From: Kitagawia praeruptora
Taxonomy: Eukaryota; Streptophyta; Magnoliopsida; Apiales; Apiaceae
Length of the DNA stretch: 64,000 nt
Assembly (NCBI GenBank): GCA_037693485.1
Contig: CM075347.1
Location: 57,074,501 to 57,138,500, forward strand
Direction of reading: 5' to 3'
Shown here: positions 45,237 through 58,000 of the stretch, piece by piece
Layout of the letters: each line of letters begins with the position of its first letter
Position numbering within the stretch: the stretch's first letter is position 1
Program-made: the position numbers and the translations under genes
Notes under the pieces: generated by a model
What the model was told of the DNA's origin: nothing
Database searches by the model: none
Seen by the model: the letters and a program-made list of their open reading frames with translations, nothing else

Positions 45237-48200
45237 TACATCGATCTTTCAATCACTAACCTACGTGGTTACAAGAGTTAACTCGTATGGATTATCAAAG
45301 ATTATACTAATGTAGCCTTGCAGGAATGGCTTACATGGCATTATCACACTCGATTCATAAAATAATTGGGGCTCCCGGAATGAAGGCTCCCGGTCCGAGC
45401 TTCCGGCACCCAGGCTACCAGTAATGGGTAACCGCCAGTAAGGCTCCCAAAGCCAGGTTTCCACACTGCGGGCTTCCAGGAACTATAGGGTTACCGGACG
45501 GTACCCCCACACCCAGGGTGGTAACCACGCAGACTAAGGATAAGGTTCCCCGGAACAGATGCTTCTAGGATGAGCTACCGGTGTAAGGCTTCCACAAACA
45601 AGGCTCCCAGGATGGGGCTCCCAGAATCAGGCTTCCGGGTGACCAGCTCCCACAATGGAAGCCCCTAAGGTGGAAGTTGTAACCTCAAGGGATAAGGTAC
45701 ATGCAACCCCATATGCTTTTGAGCAACCTACACGGGTATGTGAAGACTAAACTCACCCCCTTTGAATTATGGAAATGCTCATACACTCTATTACTCTTCC
45801 AAGCTTGCTATTAAAAGAATTAGCTTATCCATTGATGTTTAGTTAAAGAACTCATATGCGTACCTTATGACTATAAAAGAAAAGTGATTAAGCAAGGAGT
45901 AGATCTATGATCCCCTTTAATGACTTACAAAGGTTACCTCATGTATGGAAGCCTAACCTGATTATCATTTTTTACTTGTAGGGTAGTATTCTCTTCATAG
46001 TACACAATCCTATCAAACTTCGAACACCTCGCTTACTTAGGAAAGCATTTACTACAACACTAAGCCCCTAATAATCATATTTAGGCTTAGTTAGAATGCC
46101 TTAGCCTGAATATAACTGCTTAAACGTACTAGAATTTGAATGGTAGACCTAATGCCTAAACAGATTTTACTAAGTTGCTTATGCGCTAGATAGTAACCCA
46201 TGCACTTTAAACGTTAAGTGATAGAAAGAGGTTACCTAGTGATGGATATAGATGCCATTAACATATGTCTAGGGATAATAATAAGATGACCCTATCAGAT
46301 ACAATATGCATACATTCATAAAACTAGATAACAATTAGTTTATAAACCAACCAACCTAATGATTAAATTTTAAGGTTCCTGTTGGTAGAGTTCACAAAGT
46401 TTTGCAGGATCAGCTTTCGAAGCTAAGCAGATTTTAGAAGATGAGCAGATTCATACCCCAAAAATGGTTCCTGAATATTGGGGTTCCAAGACGGAAGCTC
46501 TAATACTTTCTACACCAGACAAGGTTCCTGAACCAAAAGTGCTTCCAGGATGAAGGTTCTGCTGAACCTAGGGTATCCACGATGGAGCTTCAAGGACGAA
46601 ACATCCAAGATGGGAACCCTAGGATGGGGCTTCCAGAATAAAACATCTAGAGTGAGGATCCCAGGATGGGGTTTCCAAGATGAAGCATCCATGATGGGTA
46701 TCCCAAGGTAGGGTTACCAAGACGATATGTCATGGTGGAAGCTCTAAGATGAATACTACAATCTCGAAGGGCCGGGTTCCAGTCACCCACAGTGCATGTG
46801 AACAATCATTACAGGTTACCATTGAAACAGTTGAAGGTTCAAAAGTTGGAAGCTCCTTCGCTACTCCTATGATGGATACGAGGTAATATTTATGATGTGT
46901 CTAAATACGCACGTCATAACCAAATTTCACAGGTATGTGAGAAACTAAACCCTCTTTAATTGCATGAAATTGTACTATATGACAAATATGTGAAATGATT
47001 ATCCCTTAGGCTTAAGATTATTACTTTTTGATATGCCGAATTCATTAAAATCCTTGCGTGAATAGGGGAATTCGATATGCTAGAGGTATTAAGTCAAGAT
47101 GATTAGCAAGGCCTACAAGATATCTTTCATTGTGCATCCTATGTGACTCTACCACATGAATATCTGCATGATGCTAAATGACTCTTGCCTACTAAAATTC
47201 AAATATGTTATTAACATGTCTAGATACTGCCTAAGCAATACATATGTTGTCACTCATTTAGGATACATAAGATGAACATCAGGCATGCACTAGAAAATAT
47301 TGTGAGATAAGTAATGTTTGAGGTTAATAAATTCCTTGAATGTTTATATGTAGCTAATGGCTAGCCTATATCTTTAGTGCTCACCTGCAATGGATAGCAT
47401 GCAAGGTTAATGTTATTCACCTGTAACTAACAGCTTGCTGGTTCCTTACTGTTTACCTACTACTAATAGGTTTCATGCTATATACCTAGTGCTGACTGTT
47501 TACATATTATTTATATGCAATTAATAGCTTGCAGGATGATTGCTATTCACCTGAAGCAAATGGCTTCCGAGTTCCATGATGTTTACCTATGGCTAACAAG
47601 TTTCCTTGTTATTTACTTATAGCTAACGACTAATGATTTCTTTGATATTCATCTACAACTAGTGGTATGCAGGTTCCTTGATACTTACTTGAAACTTATA
47701 GCTAACAGCTTCCAACTAATAGCTTCCAGCTTGTAGCTTCCATTCTGCATCTTCTGTCAAACAGCTTGCAGGTTCATTGATGATCAGCTACAGCCAACAA
47801 CTTCTAGACTTCACAAAAGTAAGATTAAAGCTGGAATGGGCTGACATTTTACATGAGAAAGAGATCTAAGGGCTCGGGGGGTAACTCGGTTCCCCAACAC
47901 CCTACCACAAAGAGGAAAAAGGGGTTCCCATCATAAGTTCACATGAAACAAGGGGCTTCCACCCTCAACGTTCAGCAACGGAAACCTGAATCCGGATCGA
48001 CACGATAAGAACAAAGATAAGTTCTACTCTACTGCCTTTGCATTTTCACTATCATGCATGTTTTCCACACTTATAAAGAAGATTTTTCAACATTCATCTG
48101 AAAGCTTTGCTGAGAAGCATGTTCTGTCAAAAAGATCATTGTTTTGCCTTGCATAAATTCACAAACATATGAATATGCCTACATGATCTGAATTATACCT

Positions 48201-49173
48201 AAACCAATACATGAAAATCATCATGATTTACACAATGCATGTGTTTTTATAAACATTTTTTCGAAATTGATAGCTGAAACTGTCGAGTAGGTACCTAGGC
48301 ACGCTATATGCCCCACATGTTACCACTTGGAAAGACATGGCAGCGATTGAAGGTGTCTCCACGACCTTTCATTGGTTCCCCTTGAGACACGCATACAAGA
48401 TTATTAATGATATAAGCGCACATATGAGATTATGTGTTGCCTCCTGAAAATTCATGTGAGTACAAATCACTTACAACTTATAGGAGAAGTCCTCAAAATA
48501 CTCATTATAGGAGAAATCCTCAAAATACTCAACAATTTCTTTGGGGATCCAATGCGTTGGAATAATGGAAACATCTGAAAATTGTGGCACAATGCCTGAA
48601 AAAGTTTGTTCGCCAAGGTCCTACTTGATTGGAGAAGCGGCAACATACATTTTTTACAAAATCATTTGCACTAGCATATTCATACTTTCCTGTATGCATC
48701 AAATATGTGTGATCTTGTGCATTGTCTTTAAGGGCTACTTAGCCCTAGTTACTTATCTCTTTTTCTAGTTGTCTTGGTAGCCCAGGTTTTGGACGCTTGA
48801 GGCATCCCTGCAACCACAGAAGCTTCCAGACATCAAAAGATTCTTATATGAAGGCCAATTTGGTAGAGAAAGGAAGCATCTCAGAACGTAAAGTCCTGAT
48901 GTTTAAAAAAAAATGCCAGAAGCCGGTAACCCCATGATATGCTGCCAACCGGAGTACCACGAATGATACGAAGTGAATAGAAGATATCCTTGATTTGAAA
49001 ACTCACATTAAAATATGCATGCAGAAGCAGAGTGTTTCCTGTTTCTTACGCCGAGTTAGCTCATGTAAGCTTGGGAACACGATGTGGAAGATGTGTGCTT
49101 CTCCAAGAGAATAATAAGAAAGGATTGGACCTTACCTTGTTCTGGTTCCTCTTGCACTCATGCTTCAAGGAAC

Positions 49174-49184
49174 CGGGGGGTAGT
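49174..49184 (+). other. Presumed polypurine tract, outer element
   Basis: CGGGGGGTAGT directly before the TGTTGTGACC of the right outer LTR. Confidence 0.7.
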
Positions 49185-49363
49185 TGTTGTGACCAAAATA
49201 TTGCATGGATCAGATTTAGGCCCATTATGAGTTTTGGGTCCAATCCACAAGGAAAGAGGATATTTTAGAGGGCTTCCAAGGTACCCGTGGTAACCCATGA
49301 AAATTGATAACAAGGCTCCCAAGATAATAGGGCTCCCGGGTAGAAGGGCTCCCGAATGGCATG
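49185..49363 (+). repeat. Right LTR of outer element, first 179 bp
   Basis: Matches the start of the left outer LTR (27844-28022), including the version-specific GGCTCCCGGGTAGAAGGGC. It is cut after GAATGGCATG by the long-LTR element; the rest must lie beyond the window. Confidence 0.9.
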
Positions 49364-52300
49364 TGTAAGAACCCAGATTTTTGGGTAGAATTAAAACTTT
49401 TATTATGTATTAATGAAAGAGTGAACAGTGGTTACAACTACAATGTAACACTGGTTCTAAAGATTGAATATTGAAAGGATATAGATTCCAAGGTTATATG
49501 TCCTGAAGAATGCTATGGGGTGACAACTTAGATTAGAATAATCTATCTCCTAGAAAGTTAAGATAAGATTCCTTAGAGAGAAATAGATACCCTCATGACA
49601 TCCAGATCGATATCGGTTATAAGTCCGGAGGTTCCGTAAAAGAGTTAAGGAACGCTCGAGGAAGCACAAGGATATTTCCTAAGTGACAAGATTAAAGAGA
49701 AAATAAATGATGAATAGTGTTTTTGGTGGGATTTGGGATATTATGAGACGACACTATATAGGAGTACCCGGAATGGATTTCCGAGTTCATATTAGTGATC
49801 CAAGGGGAAAATGAGTGTATGTAAAGGCTGTCGGATTCTGAAAAACAGCACTTTTATTTTCTCCGAGGTTTTTCCTGGACACTGAAAGATTTAAGGACTT
49901 AAAAAAAAAAATATTGAGGACGTATTCAAAATCTGTGGAATATATAAACGTAAGATCGTCTCGTCAGATTGCAGAAATGCAAAAATTATTTTTCCCCTAA
50001 ACGGACCAGATTATACCAGAAATTGAGACGGACTAATTATTTATCCCAAAGAAATATTTTGAAGGCATATTCTCAATCTAGGATATATATAAACGTAAGT
50101 AGGATTCGTCAGAATTCATAAAAGAGCGAATTGGAGAAAACTGATTTAACGATGTAGAAACGATCAAGTGAATGATGAAAAATATCCCGAAACCCGAAAA
50201 ATCTCAAATTTCAGAGAGAGCTTCATATTAGTAAATGGTGACTATGTGCACAATTGGAAAAGTTATTTGAGGAATTTAAATTTGAGGACTGTAAAGAAAG
50301 ATAGAAAAAGGGAGTGCATATATTAAGGAGGTTTCCGGTAAAACCCTAACTAGAAATTCGTGAGATGTTCCTACGAACAATCAATCAAATTGAGCAATAA
50401 CCGGACAAAGAATCAAGCAGAGGATCAAGATGCATGCATGTGCAAGTAGAAATATCTAGTAACCAAGCTAGTTACAACAAGGAACTAGAAGATTGGAAAG
50501 CTAACTAGTACTTAGCATCACTTTACCAACTTACCACAAGTTATCAACACTTGTCCATGCATAAAACATCACCCATGACCTAATCACTTTATCAAAAGCC
50601 ACTTTATGAGATATTATCACAATGAGGTGTGTTGGATAAGGATGAGAGCAAAACAAAGCAAAGAAACTCCATTTCTCTCCATTTCTTAAAACTGCCCAGC
50701 AAGAACCACCTTGAAAGAACAATTCATATCTCCATTTCTATCCATGATAAAATCACCAAATTTTAACCACATCCTCTCCACTCCATGGGCAATATTCGCT
50801 CCAAATTTCATAGCAATCCAAGTAGTATAGCCTAGGAAAATCACCTCCCCAAGTTGAAGAAGCAAACTGTCCAGATTCATGACAGTTTCTGTGACAATTT
50901 TATAACGGCCATATCTCCTTCATTACTCAATGGAATTTGGTGTTCTTTAGCTTGTTGGAAAGCTGGTTGGATGCTCTACAACTCTCCTTTAGAAGCCTTG
51001 TCCAGAAAACCTCGGTAAGGCCCTCGTTTTTCATGATCTTTCCACTGAGTTATAGCAGATCCGAAAATCACTAACTATGTTCTTGATGATTCTTGCTAGT
51101 TTAAGGTTGTAAGGAGTTCTAAGGACTAGATCAAGGCTTAGAAAGGGCTTTAACACTCTCCAAGGAAGGTATAAACCTCATGAACCCTAGATCTTACTTT
51201 GGGTATATGCATGTTCTTGATGAATTTGAGCTTAGTATGATGTTAGTATGATATTAAGCATGATTAGCATGATCTTGTTGTTGATTTAACCATATAATGT
51301 TAAGATGATGAAGTGAGATGTTCTTGGGTTTTATTAAGATGAGAATCATGTGTATAAGTTGTATGGATGCCCGATGTGGCTTGGTTGGATTGTTATAATT
51401 TTTAGAACATCCGATTTATAGCCGTCGTAATGCTGAAATCTCGTTAATCATTGAAAACCGTGCATCACAGTAACTTGAACTCACTGTCCAGTTTGATATT
51501 CTGCCATGACAAGCTAGATTATGTTATAAGCTTCGTTTTGATATAAAGATCGTGTGAAATGGATTTACGGTTTAGGAGTTACGGTTAAATTCGTAAAAGT
51601 GGTTCGAAACCGTAATCGAAAGTTCGTAACTGAAATTGAATCCCTTTACATTGTTTAATCAGTGACGAATCTTGGTAATTAAATATTAGAGATCGTAAGG
51701 AAGGTGTAGGAGAAGACCTTGTGTTAAAAGGATCGTTTTCCGATTATATAAAAATATTCGAGTCAAGGTTAAATACGAATGAACCCCTAAAATGGATACT
51801 TGGTATAACTTTGGAATAACCACTTAGAAAACGGGCGGCAAAACTCGAGGTAAAATCTTGGTCCGTTAATGACCGACCTTAGAACTTATACGACTTAAGT
51901 GTATACCAAGTGATATTGTAATGACGATTCTTGATAACGAACAAGTGTCGGATCGCATTGGTGACACTAGAAGAAGCGTAACGAGATAACTCGAAAGCGT
52001 GTTTCGACTTAAGTAAAGCTTATACTTAGTCTTTTTAAAAAAGTATTAAGTGATTAATCACGAATACTTTGATTGTTTATGGATCACCGAGCAGACCCAG
52101 GACACATTACCTCTACCCCTAGCAGGATTGCCAGGCAAGTTTCAAATCCTTTTAAAGGCTGTTGTTGTGATAATATATATATGTTGTTTCCTGATACATA
52201 TGCCATAGCATGCATGCCTACTTTCAAAGTCTATTGAAATACTTGTTCCCTGAATTGATATTGGCTTATAGACTAGATAAGGATTATCAGTTATAAGTCG

Positions 52301-54658
52301 GATTATTTTGTAAGACCCTTAGTGAAGGGTATATGATAGTCATTCTTTAAATATAGACCGGGAGTCGGTATTTGAAATATAGTTGTAGTCCTGGAAACCC
52401 GGAGAGATTCCAGCGACAGATTTTATTCCTTTTGAGGAATGTTACCTATAAACATTAATTATATTTCCATGAAGTATTAATAATTTGGAAATCTTTCGAG
52501 AAATGTTATTTGAGTTTTATCTCAGTCGAGAAATATTAAAGGAATATTATTTCAAATATTCATTTAGAGTTTGATTATTTCATAAATATTATTTCAAGAT
52601 TCATTTAGAATATTGTTTATTAAATGAATATTAGTTTCGAATATTCATTTAAGGTTTTATATATTCAATGAATATTACTTTAAGATATTCCTTTGAAATT
52701 CTAATTACTTAAGGAACATTAGTTCAAATATTCCTTGAGAGTATTGATTACTAAATGAATATTATTTGGATATTCATTTAGAATAGTATTTATTAAATGA
52801 ATATTATTTGGATATTCCTTTAAAGTTTTATTTAATTAATGAATATTATTTTAAAATTTTCAATTGAAGTTCTAATCACTTAAGGAATATTATTTTTAAT
52901 ATTTCTTTAAAGTTTTGATTACTAAATGAACATTAATTGGATATTCATTTAGAATACTATTTATTTAATGAATATTATTTTCAAATATTCATTTAAGGTT
53001 TGATTTACTTAGTTATCATTATTTTAAATATTTATTTGAGTTTATCTATTTAACGAAAATCATCTTGAATATTCATTGGAAGTTTTATTTATTTAATGAA
53101 TATTATATTGAATATTCTTTTAAGAAGAGATTTATTTAGTAAACAATTCTATATATTCATTCGAGGATTACTTACGAGCAATATTATGATTTAATAATAT
53201 TCCGTAATTATTATTGAATTAATAAATATTCTTGGAATATTTAATTAAATTCTTTTTATAATGATTTATATTATTCAAGGATTATCCTTCACCTTCAGTT
53301 ATTATGTAAAATATTTCAGAGTCTTTTATGACTATTTTAACAAGGGGAGGTTCCCAAAACTCTATTTTCATCTAAATCTATCTTATAAGAAGATTTAAAT
53401 ACTCGCTCAAACCTCCAAAAACATATAAGGGGATCTCACTTGAGAGCTGTTATTTATTTGACTGCCCGGTCATATACTTGTTAAAATATTTTGTCACTCA
53501 CATCTTGATTCGTTCAAACATCGATATGAGTCTTTTGGTTACCTCCTCAATGCTCGAGGGGTAAGATTGATGGAACAAGTTTATATCCATTAACAAGCAT
53601 CAGCTTGGGAAATATTGGTGAATTTTCCTTTCTAATTAGATACGACTACTTTGTGGAGTCCTATCAACAAGTGTTATACTTGGGGAAAAGGGGAACGAAC
53701 TTTACGTTTCAGAGTTATGGATGATATTCGAACTAGGAGACGCGTAAGTGGCCGAGTGGCGCCGGTCCAGCAATAGCCCAACCGTTGGCTGAGGAGTTCC
53801 AGAGGGCGGTAGACAAGTTAATCCGTCGGAGCTACCTTCTACATGTAGAGAACGACTGATGAGATGCATGACATACGACTGATCATCATATCGTAAACGT
53901 CAGGGCATCTGGCGCGGCAATGCTCCCGTATTAGTTCATCTTCCAAAAGTGAGAAATTTCTGCAACACTGTTGGTGTTGGCAAGGTGAAAAAGTGTTGAA
54001 ACTGGAATTGTAATATTTTTCTTGCAAGTTCCTCTTTTATGATAATTGAGAATATCTTGCTTATCTTTTGTATAGCAGATATGTCCACAAAATGTATATT
54101 TTGAGTTACCTGGTAACTTCATCTTCTAAGTTATACTGGCATCATCTCCGTAAATGCATGGCATATGGTTTCAAAGATATTTTGGACTGTTATATACTAT
54201 TATTGTTCAATTATATTGTGGTGGGCTATTGCTCACCCTTGCTTTATTTATTTATATCACAACAACAGTTAGATCAGATGGCCGCACAAGGTGCACGTGG
54301 TGCGAGCAGGTGTCAGTCGTCAGAGGATTAACCGCTGAGATCTTAGCTACCATTGCTGAAGAGTAAGCTATTGGTAGGCTAGTTGCTAGCATTTAAATAT
54401 CAAATGTATTTATTATATGACATATACAAATGGATGGCAAAGAGTAAGTAATGGTTACATTGTAATTCTTTGGGTTGTAAGAACTCAATTGTGTGATTAA
54501 TAAAATTTGGTTACTCTAATTTCATCTCTGGGACTATAACGGGTATGTTATGTTGTTGTTTTGGGTCACAAGGTTGTAATTCAATTTATGTTGGTTTTGT
54601 GGATTGAAATTGAGACCGTAACGACCAGATCCCTGACCCCGGATCTGGGGGTGTTACA
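49364..54658 (+). repeat. Left LTR, 5295 bp
   Basis: TGTAAGAACCCAGATTTTTG at the start and CCCCGGATCTGGGGGTGTTACA-type end. Both ends hold small palindromes (ACCCAGATTTTTGGGT; CCCCGGATCTGGGG). The LTR is exceptionally long for a plant element. Small frames within it, such as 50686-50880 on the minus strand, recur in the right LTR and have no known family. Confidence 0.9.
52440..53260. repeat. AT-rich degenerate tandem array in LTR
   Basis: Many irregular units of the form AATGAATATTATTTGGATAT followed by TCATTTAGAAT, period roughly 40-60 bp. Repeated in the right LTR at about 62770-63590. Confidence 0.8.
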
Positions 54659-54662
54659 GAAA

Positions 54663-54676
54663 TGGTATCAGAGAGA
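54663..54676 (+). other. Primer binding site, initiator Met-tRNA
   Basis: TGGTATCAGAGAGA four bases after the left LTR. The first eleven bases match the initiator Met-tRNA complement; the usual following C is replaced. Confidence 0.8.
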
Positions 54677-55859
54677 GCGTTATATATCCCAGAGATGACG
54701 TGACGTTAAAACAATAAATTCATGAAGATAATAAGAACTCTTGCCAAGTTCATAGTCGGACTACTTAATGTAGTATTGACATATAAAACCCTTAGGGGAA
54801 CTATTAAGTATCATGATAGTAACTTAAGCTCGTTCTCATTCCGACTAGTAAGGCGGCACACCTTGAGGCATACGAGCAGCAGCGCGATGATGCTTGATTA
54901 TATGCTGACGATCAAATGGCAGATTCGATAGGGTATCCTACAGAGAACCAGAAGGACGTTTTAGCTAAAGAAGAGAATCCTGTTAGGAATAAGGAATTTA
55001 CCCTTGAGGGAATAAAGGCTGCAGCAAGAGAGATTGTAAGAGATAAGGTATAGTGCTCAGAGAAGTGAGCGTAAAGAACTGAGATATTATTAAGAGAACT
55101 AAAGATGCGTATTGGATTCATAGCAGGACTGCCGGATGTAGTACCAGCAATTAAGATGAATTGGAAGGATTACTTGAGGTCTTATATGGGGATAGATAAA
55201 GATCATTAGAGACCTTCAGATTAATGAGAAAAGAGTTAGAGTGGTACATGATTATCAAAGACAAAGATAGAGGACAGGGAGCAGAGTCCCCATGAGAAGT
55301 TGAGATAGAGGCAGCAAGTGCCATATCATGTGATAAATGGATTAGTGTGAATATTGTTAATGGTAATTCGCCATGAGAAGGCAGATTTCATAGGTTATAA
55401 TTTATAAAGTCAAACTGGGATTGATGAGGTGGTTTGGTTTAGGGAAATGTTCATTTTATGAATGGATCAACTTAGAAAATAAAGACATTGGAAGGTGATG
55501 GTATGATTTAATAAAGTATATAAGGAAGTAGTAAGCGAGACAATGATCTCAGAACCTACAAGAGGAGAAGACCAGTGAGTCTATGATAAACTAGTAATGA
55601 GGCTATCGTCAGAAACCAAGTATAAGTTTAGTTCAATTCTGTGAATGATAAACCAGAAACATAAGATGCATGTGATTCAGAGGAATAGTAAATTCTTTCT
55701 TTTCCTTGAATGGATTAATGTAGTTATCTTAAGTTATTCCGACACTGAATCATAAATGGATCAAGTAAAGCGATCAGTGGTTAAAAGGTAATTGAGAGTG
55801 TTTTCAGATAAAACCTGAAGGAACGAGTGTATGCCAAGTTCTCGAAGTATGAGTCTAGC
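54677..55859 (+). other. Internal region 5' part, Gag not recognisable
   Basis: Where Gag and protease should lie, I find only short broken frames and no zinc knuckle or Asp-Ser/Thr-Gly motif. Confidence 0.6.
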
Positions 55860-58000
55860 AAAATGAAGTCCAGTTAAAAGGACATATGATCAATAGTGAG
55901 TGGTGTTGGTCAACCCCGCCAAGTTAAAGACAGTTTCAAATGGAGAAAGGCCAACCACACCGGCAAAGGTGAGAAATTTCATTAGATTCACGAGGTATTA
56001 CCAAAGATTTGCTCAGGACTTTACAAAGAGTGTAGTCCCGTAACCCGACTTAATTGTAAGACTAAAAGTTTGAATGTACAATATAAATGGGGGAAAATCT
56101 CCCTAGAGTTAAAGATAAAATTGGTAACGACCCAGCATTGGCGTTATCTAATGGAGGAAGGAAAATTTTGGAAATTTATTAGGATGCACCTCGTACAGGT
56201 TTAGGTGCTGTGCTTGTGCAACACGGTAGGGTAATTGCGGATGTATTCGGACAGCACGGTTCACCATATTCGGATGGCATTGGAAGTGCCAATTTTGTGG
56301 AATAACTAACCCCGACGGAAGTGTTCCTTCTGAGGCTAGTTGTTAAGAAGACTGGTATTTGGTAGTATCGACTAATAGGACGAATATGTATCAGGAATAT
56401 GTGGCATGTTTTAGTTTGAAACTTTGACTTCCCTTCTAAGGGATGTACATATATTGGGATCCTTTCCAGTAGCTAAACTTCTGACTTTATGTCGATCATT
56501 CTATAATTATAACTGCTTACGGTTCGACCTGCTTGGATGTTCCTAGAACTATTCTTCGGGTATCGACATAGACTTTCCCAGTGTCACCAGTGGGTGGATA
56601 GATTGACTAAAATTTTCCAAATTCTGGAAAGGAATTCGACGAATTTCGGCAAACCTTGTCTTTCTGATTATCAAAAGACGTCATTGAAGAGAGTGGAAAC
56701 TGGAGCGAACCCTGTGGATTGGGTTGGGTAGCCGCTATACGGGTTGGTAGATAGACCCCGATTATTACGATTGATTCTAGAGATAAACTGATGAAGTTGA
56801 GATGGGATGATAAAAAGGGAAATGTAATTAAGAAACGAGTCGGACTGAGAAATTCCGGGATTGACTTAAATAAAAAGGTTGTTATGCCAGAAGTGTTAAA
56901 ATTATGTGGCACGTGGAACTGATAGGAGGATTTGAAAAGATAAAAATAAAGGAAAGGTGACCGGAGACGGTACCGAGAAGTCGATTGAGACTTATATGGA
57001 GTAAAATTTTGAAAAGATAAAAAGGTATCAAAGGAGAAGGCACTATGCCAGCAATTGCTAGAAAAGTAATGCTATTAGCTAAACTCACATATTTTAGTTT
57101 GGCCAGTTGGGGCCAAGTCACAAAGGAGTATCTAGTGACTAGACCAGCAATGGAAGGACAAAGCGGGGTAGCTTCTAACCAAGCGCCAACCGTGAGAAAT
57201 TTGATATAAAATAAACTAAGGTACATGATGATGGATTTTATAAATGCCCTGGGTGTACTAGGATTAAGGATAATGACAAATGAAGGTTATGTAGATTATC
57301 AGAGATAATGCAGTGTGATGCAAAAATGTTATCTGAAACTTAGTGTCCTCAAGAAAGCAATAAATGCTAAGAAATTCACGTTGAACACGACCAATATCTT
57401 CCAGAACATCTTTGCTACCATTACCAAGTTCTGTAAGAGAGATAGGTAGACATATGTTGTCTTTAGAAGGCCATGTAGACTGGCATTCATTTGGAAAGGA
57501 GAAGTTAGCACTAAGCTACCTATAGATTATTATGATGAGAATGATTGAAGAGAGACTCTTATTAAGGATATATGATTTGATTGCCAATTTTAGGATGTAA
57601 GTATTCCTTGAAAATAAAATTGGGGATGGAATATCCATAAATTAAGACGAACCCTGGGAATGCGCAAAGGATGGCATTACCCCTAATCAAGACCTTGTGA
57701 ACTCGGATGATGTAAGTTGGATTGACCAAAGTAGCAATAACCTGTAAGGAATTGTTGAAAGGAGCCTAGAAGAGTACATAGAGAGAACTATTATAGGATT
57801 GATTTCTGATATTTTGATGTACCCGATACCCAGGAAATACAGGTGGAATGATGAGGATGACCTAAGAAAACCTTATAAGGAAAAGGTATTATATTTTGAA
57901 CTTCAAAATAGAAGTTGGTAAGGAATGCATGACATAGTAACAATAAGGTCAGATAAAGCATGTGTGAAACCATGAGAAAGTATAGATTGAGCCAATAAAG
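55860..58000 (+). pseudogene. Decayed Ty3 pol: RT/RNase H, integrase traces, chromodomain trace
   Basis: In shifting frames the plus strand gives EVQLKGHMINS, then ERPTTPAKVRNFIRFTRYYQ with RFAQDF (the end of reverse transcriptase, about 55865-56020). RNase H follows with DAPRTGLGAVLVQHGRVIA (about 56185-56250). WVDRLTK near 56600 matches the start of a Ty3 integrase core. WNDEDDLRKPYKEKVLYFEL near 57850-57905 resembles the end of a chromodomain, as in Tekay-type elements. Stops and shifts interrupt every domain, and the front half of reverse transcriptase with its YVDD box was not found. The element therefore cannot supply its own enzymes. Confidence 0.72.

Larger units (their letters stand above)
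43306..49184 (+). repeat. Direct-orientation non-coding arm of Tat-like element
   Basis: Reverse complement of 33603-39397. Contains CGGGGGGTA-type tracts at 43767, 44062, 47875 and 49174; the last abuts the LTR and is the presumed plus-strand primer. No recognisable protein. Confidence 0.88.
27844..49363 (+). mobile_element. Outer Tat-like LTR element with inverted nested relative (composite)
   Basis: Outer LTRs at 27844-29192 and 49185 onward share a version-specific stretch (GATAATAGGGCTCCCGGGTA and the following GGCTCCCGAATGGCATG) absent from the two inner LTRs. Inner LTRs (32581-33602 inverted, 39398-40424 direct) pair with each other. Between them lie direct copies of the Gag-containing region (29193-32580 and 40425-43305) and inverted copies of a non-coding arm (33603-39397 and 43306-49184). 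No protease, reverse transcriptase or integrase was recognised. The right outer LTR is cut at 49363 by the long-LTR element. Confidence 0.8.

Noticed and set aside
50686..50880. Minus-strand 64-codon frame repeated at 61014 and resembling 24351-24551
   Set aside because: Shared because the LTRs are related; no start context, no known domain, no evidence of coding constraint.
56537..56731. 64-codon plus-strand frame as an independent gene
   Set aside because: Contains WVDRLTK of a decayed Ty3 integrase; part of the dead pol.
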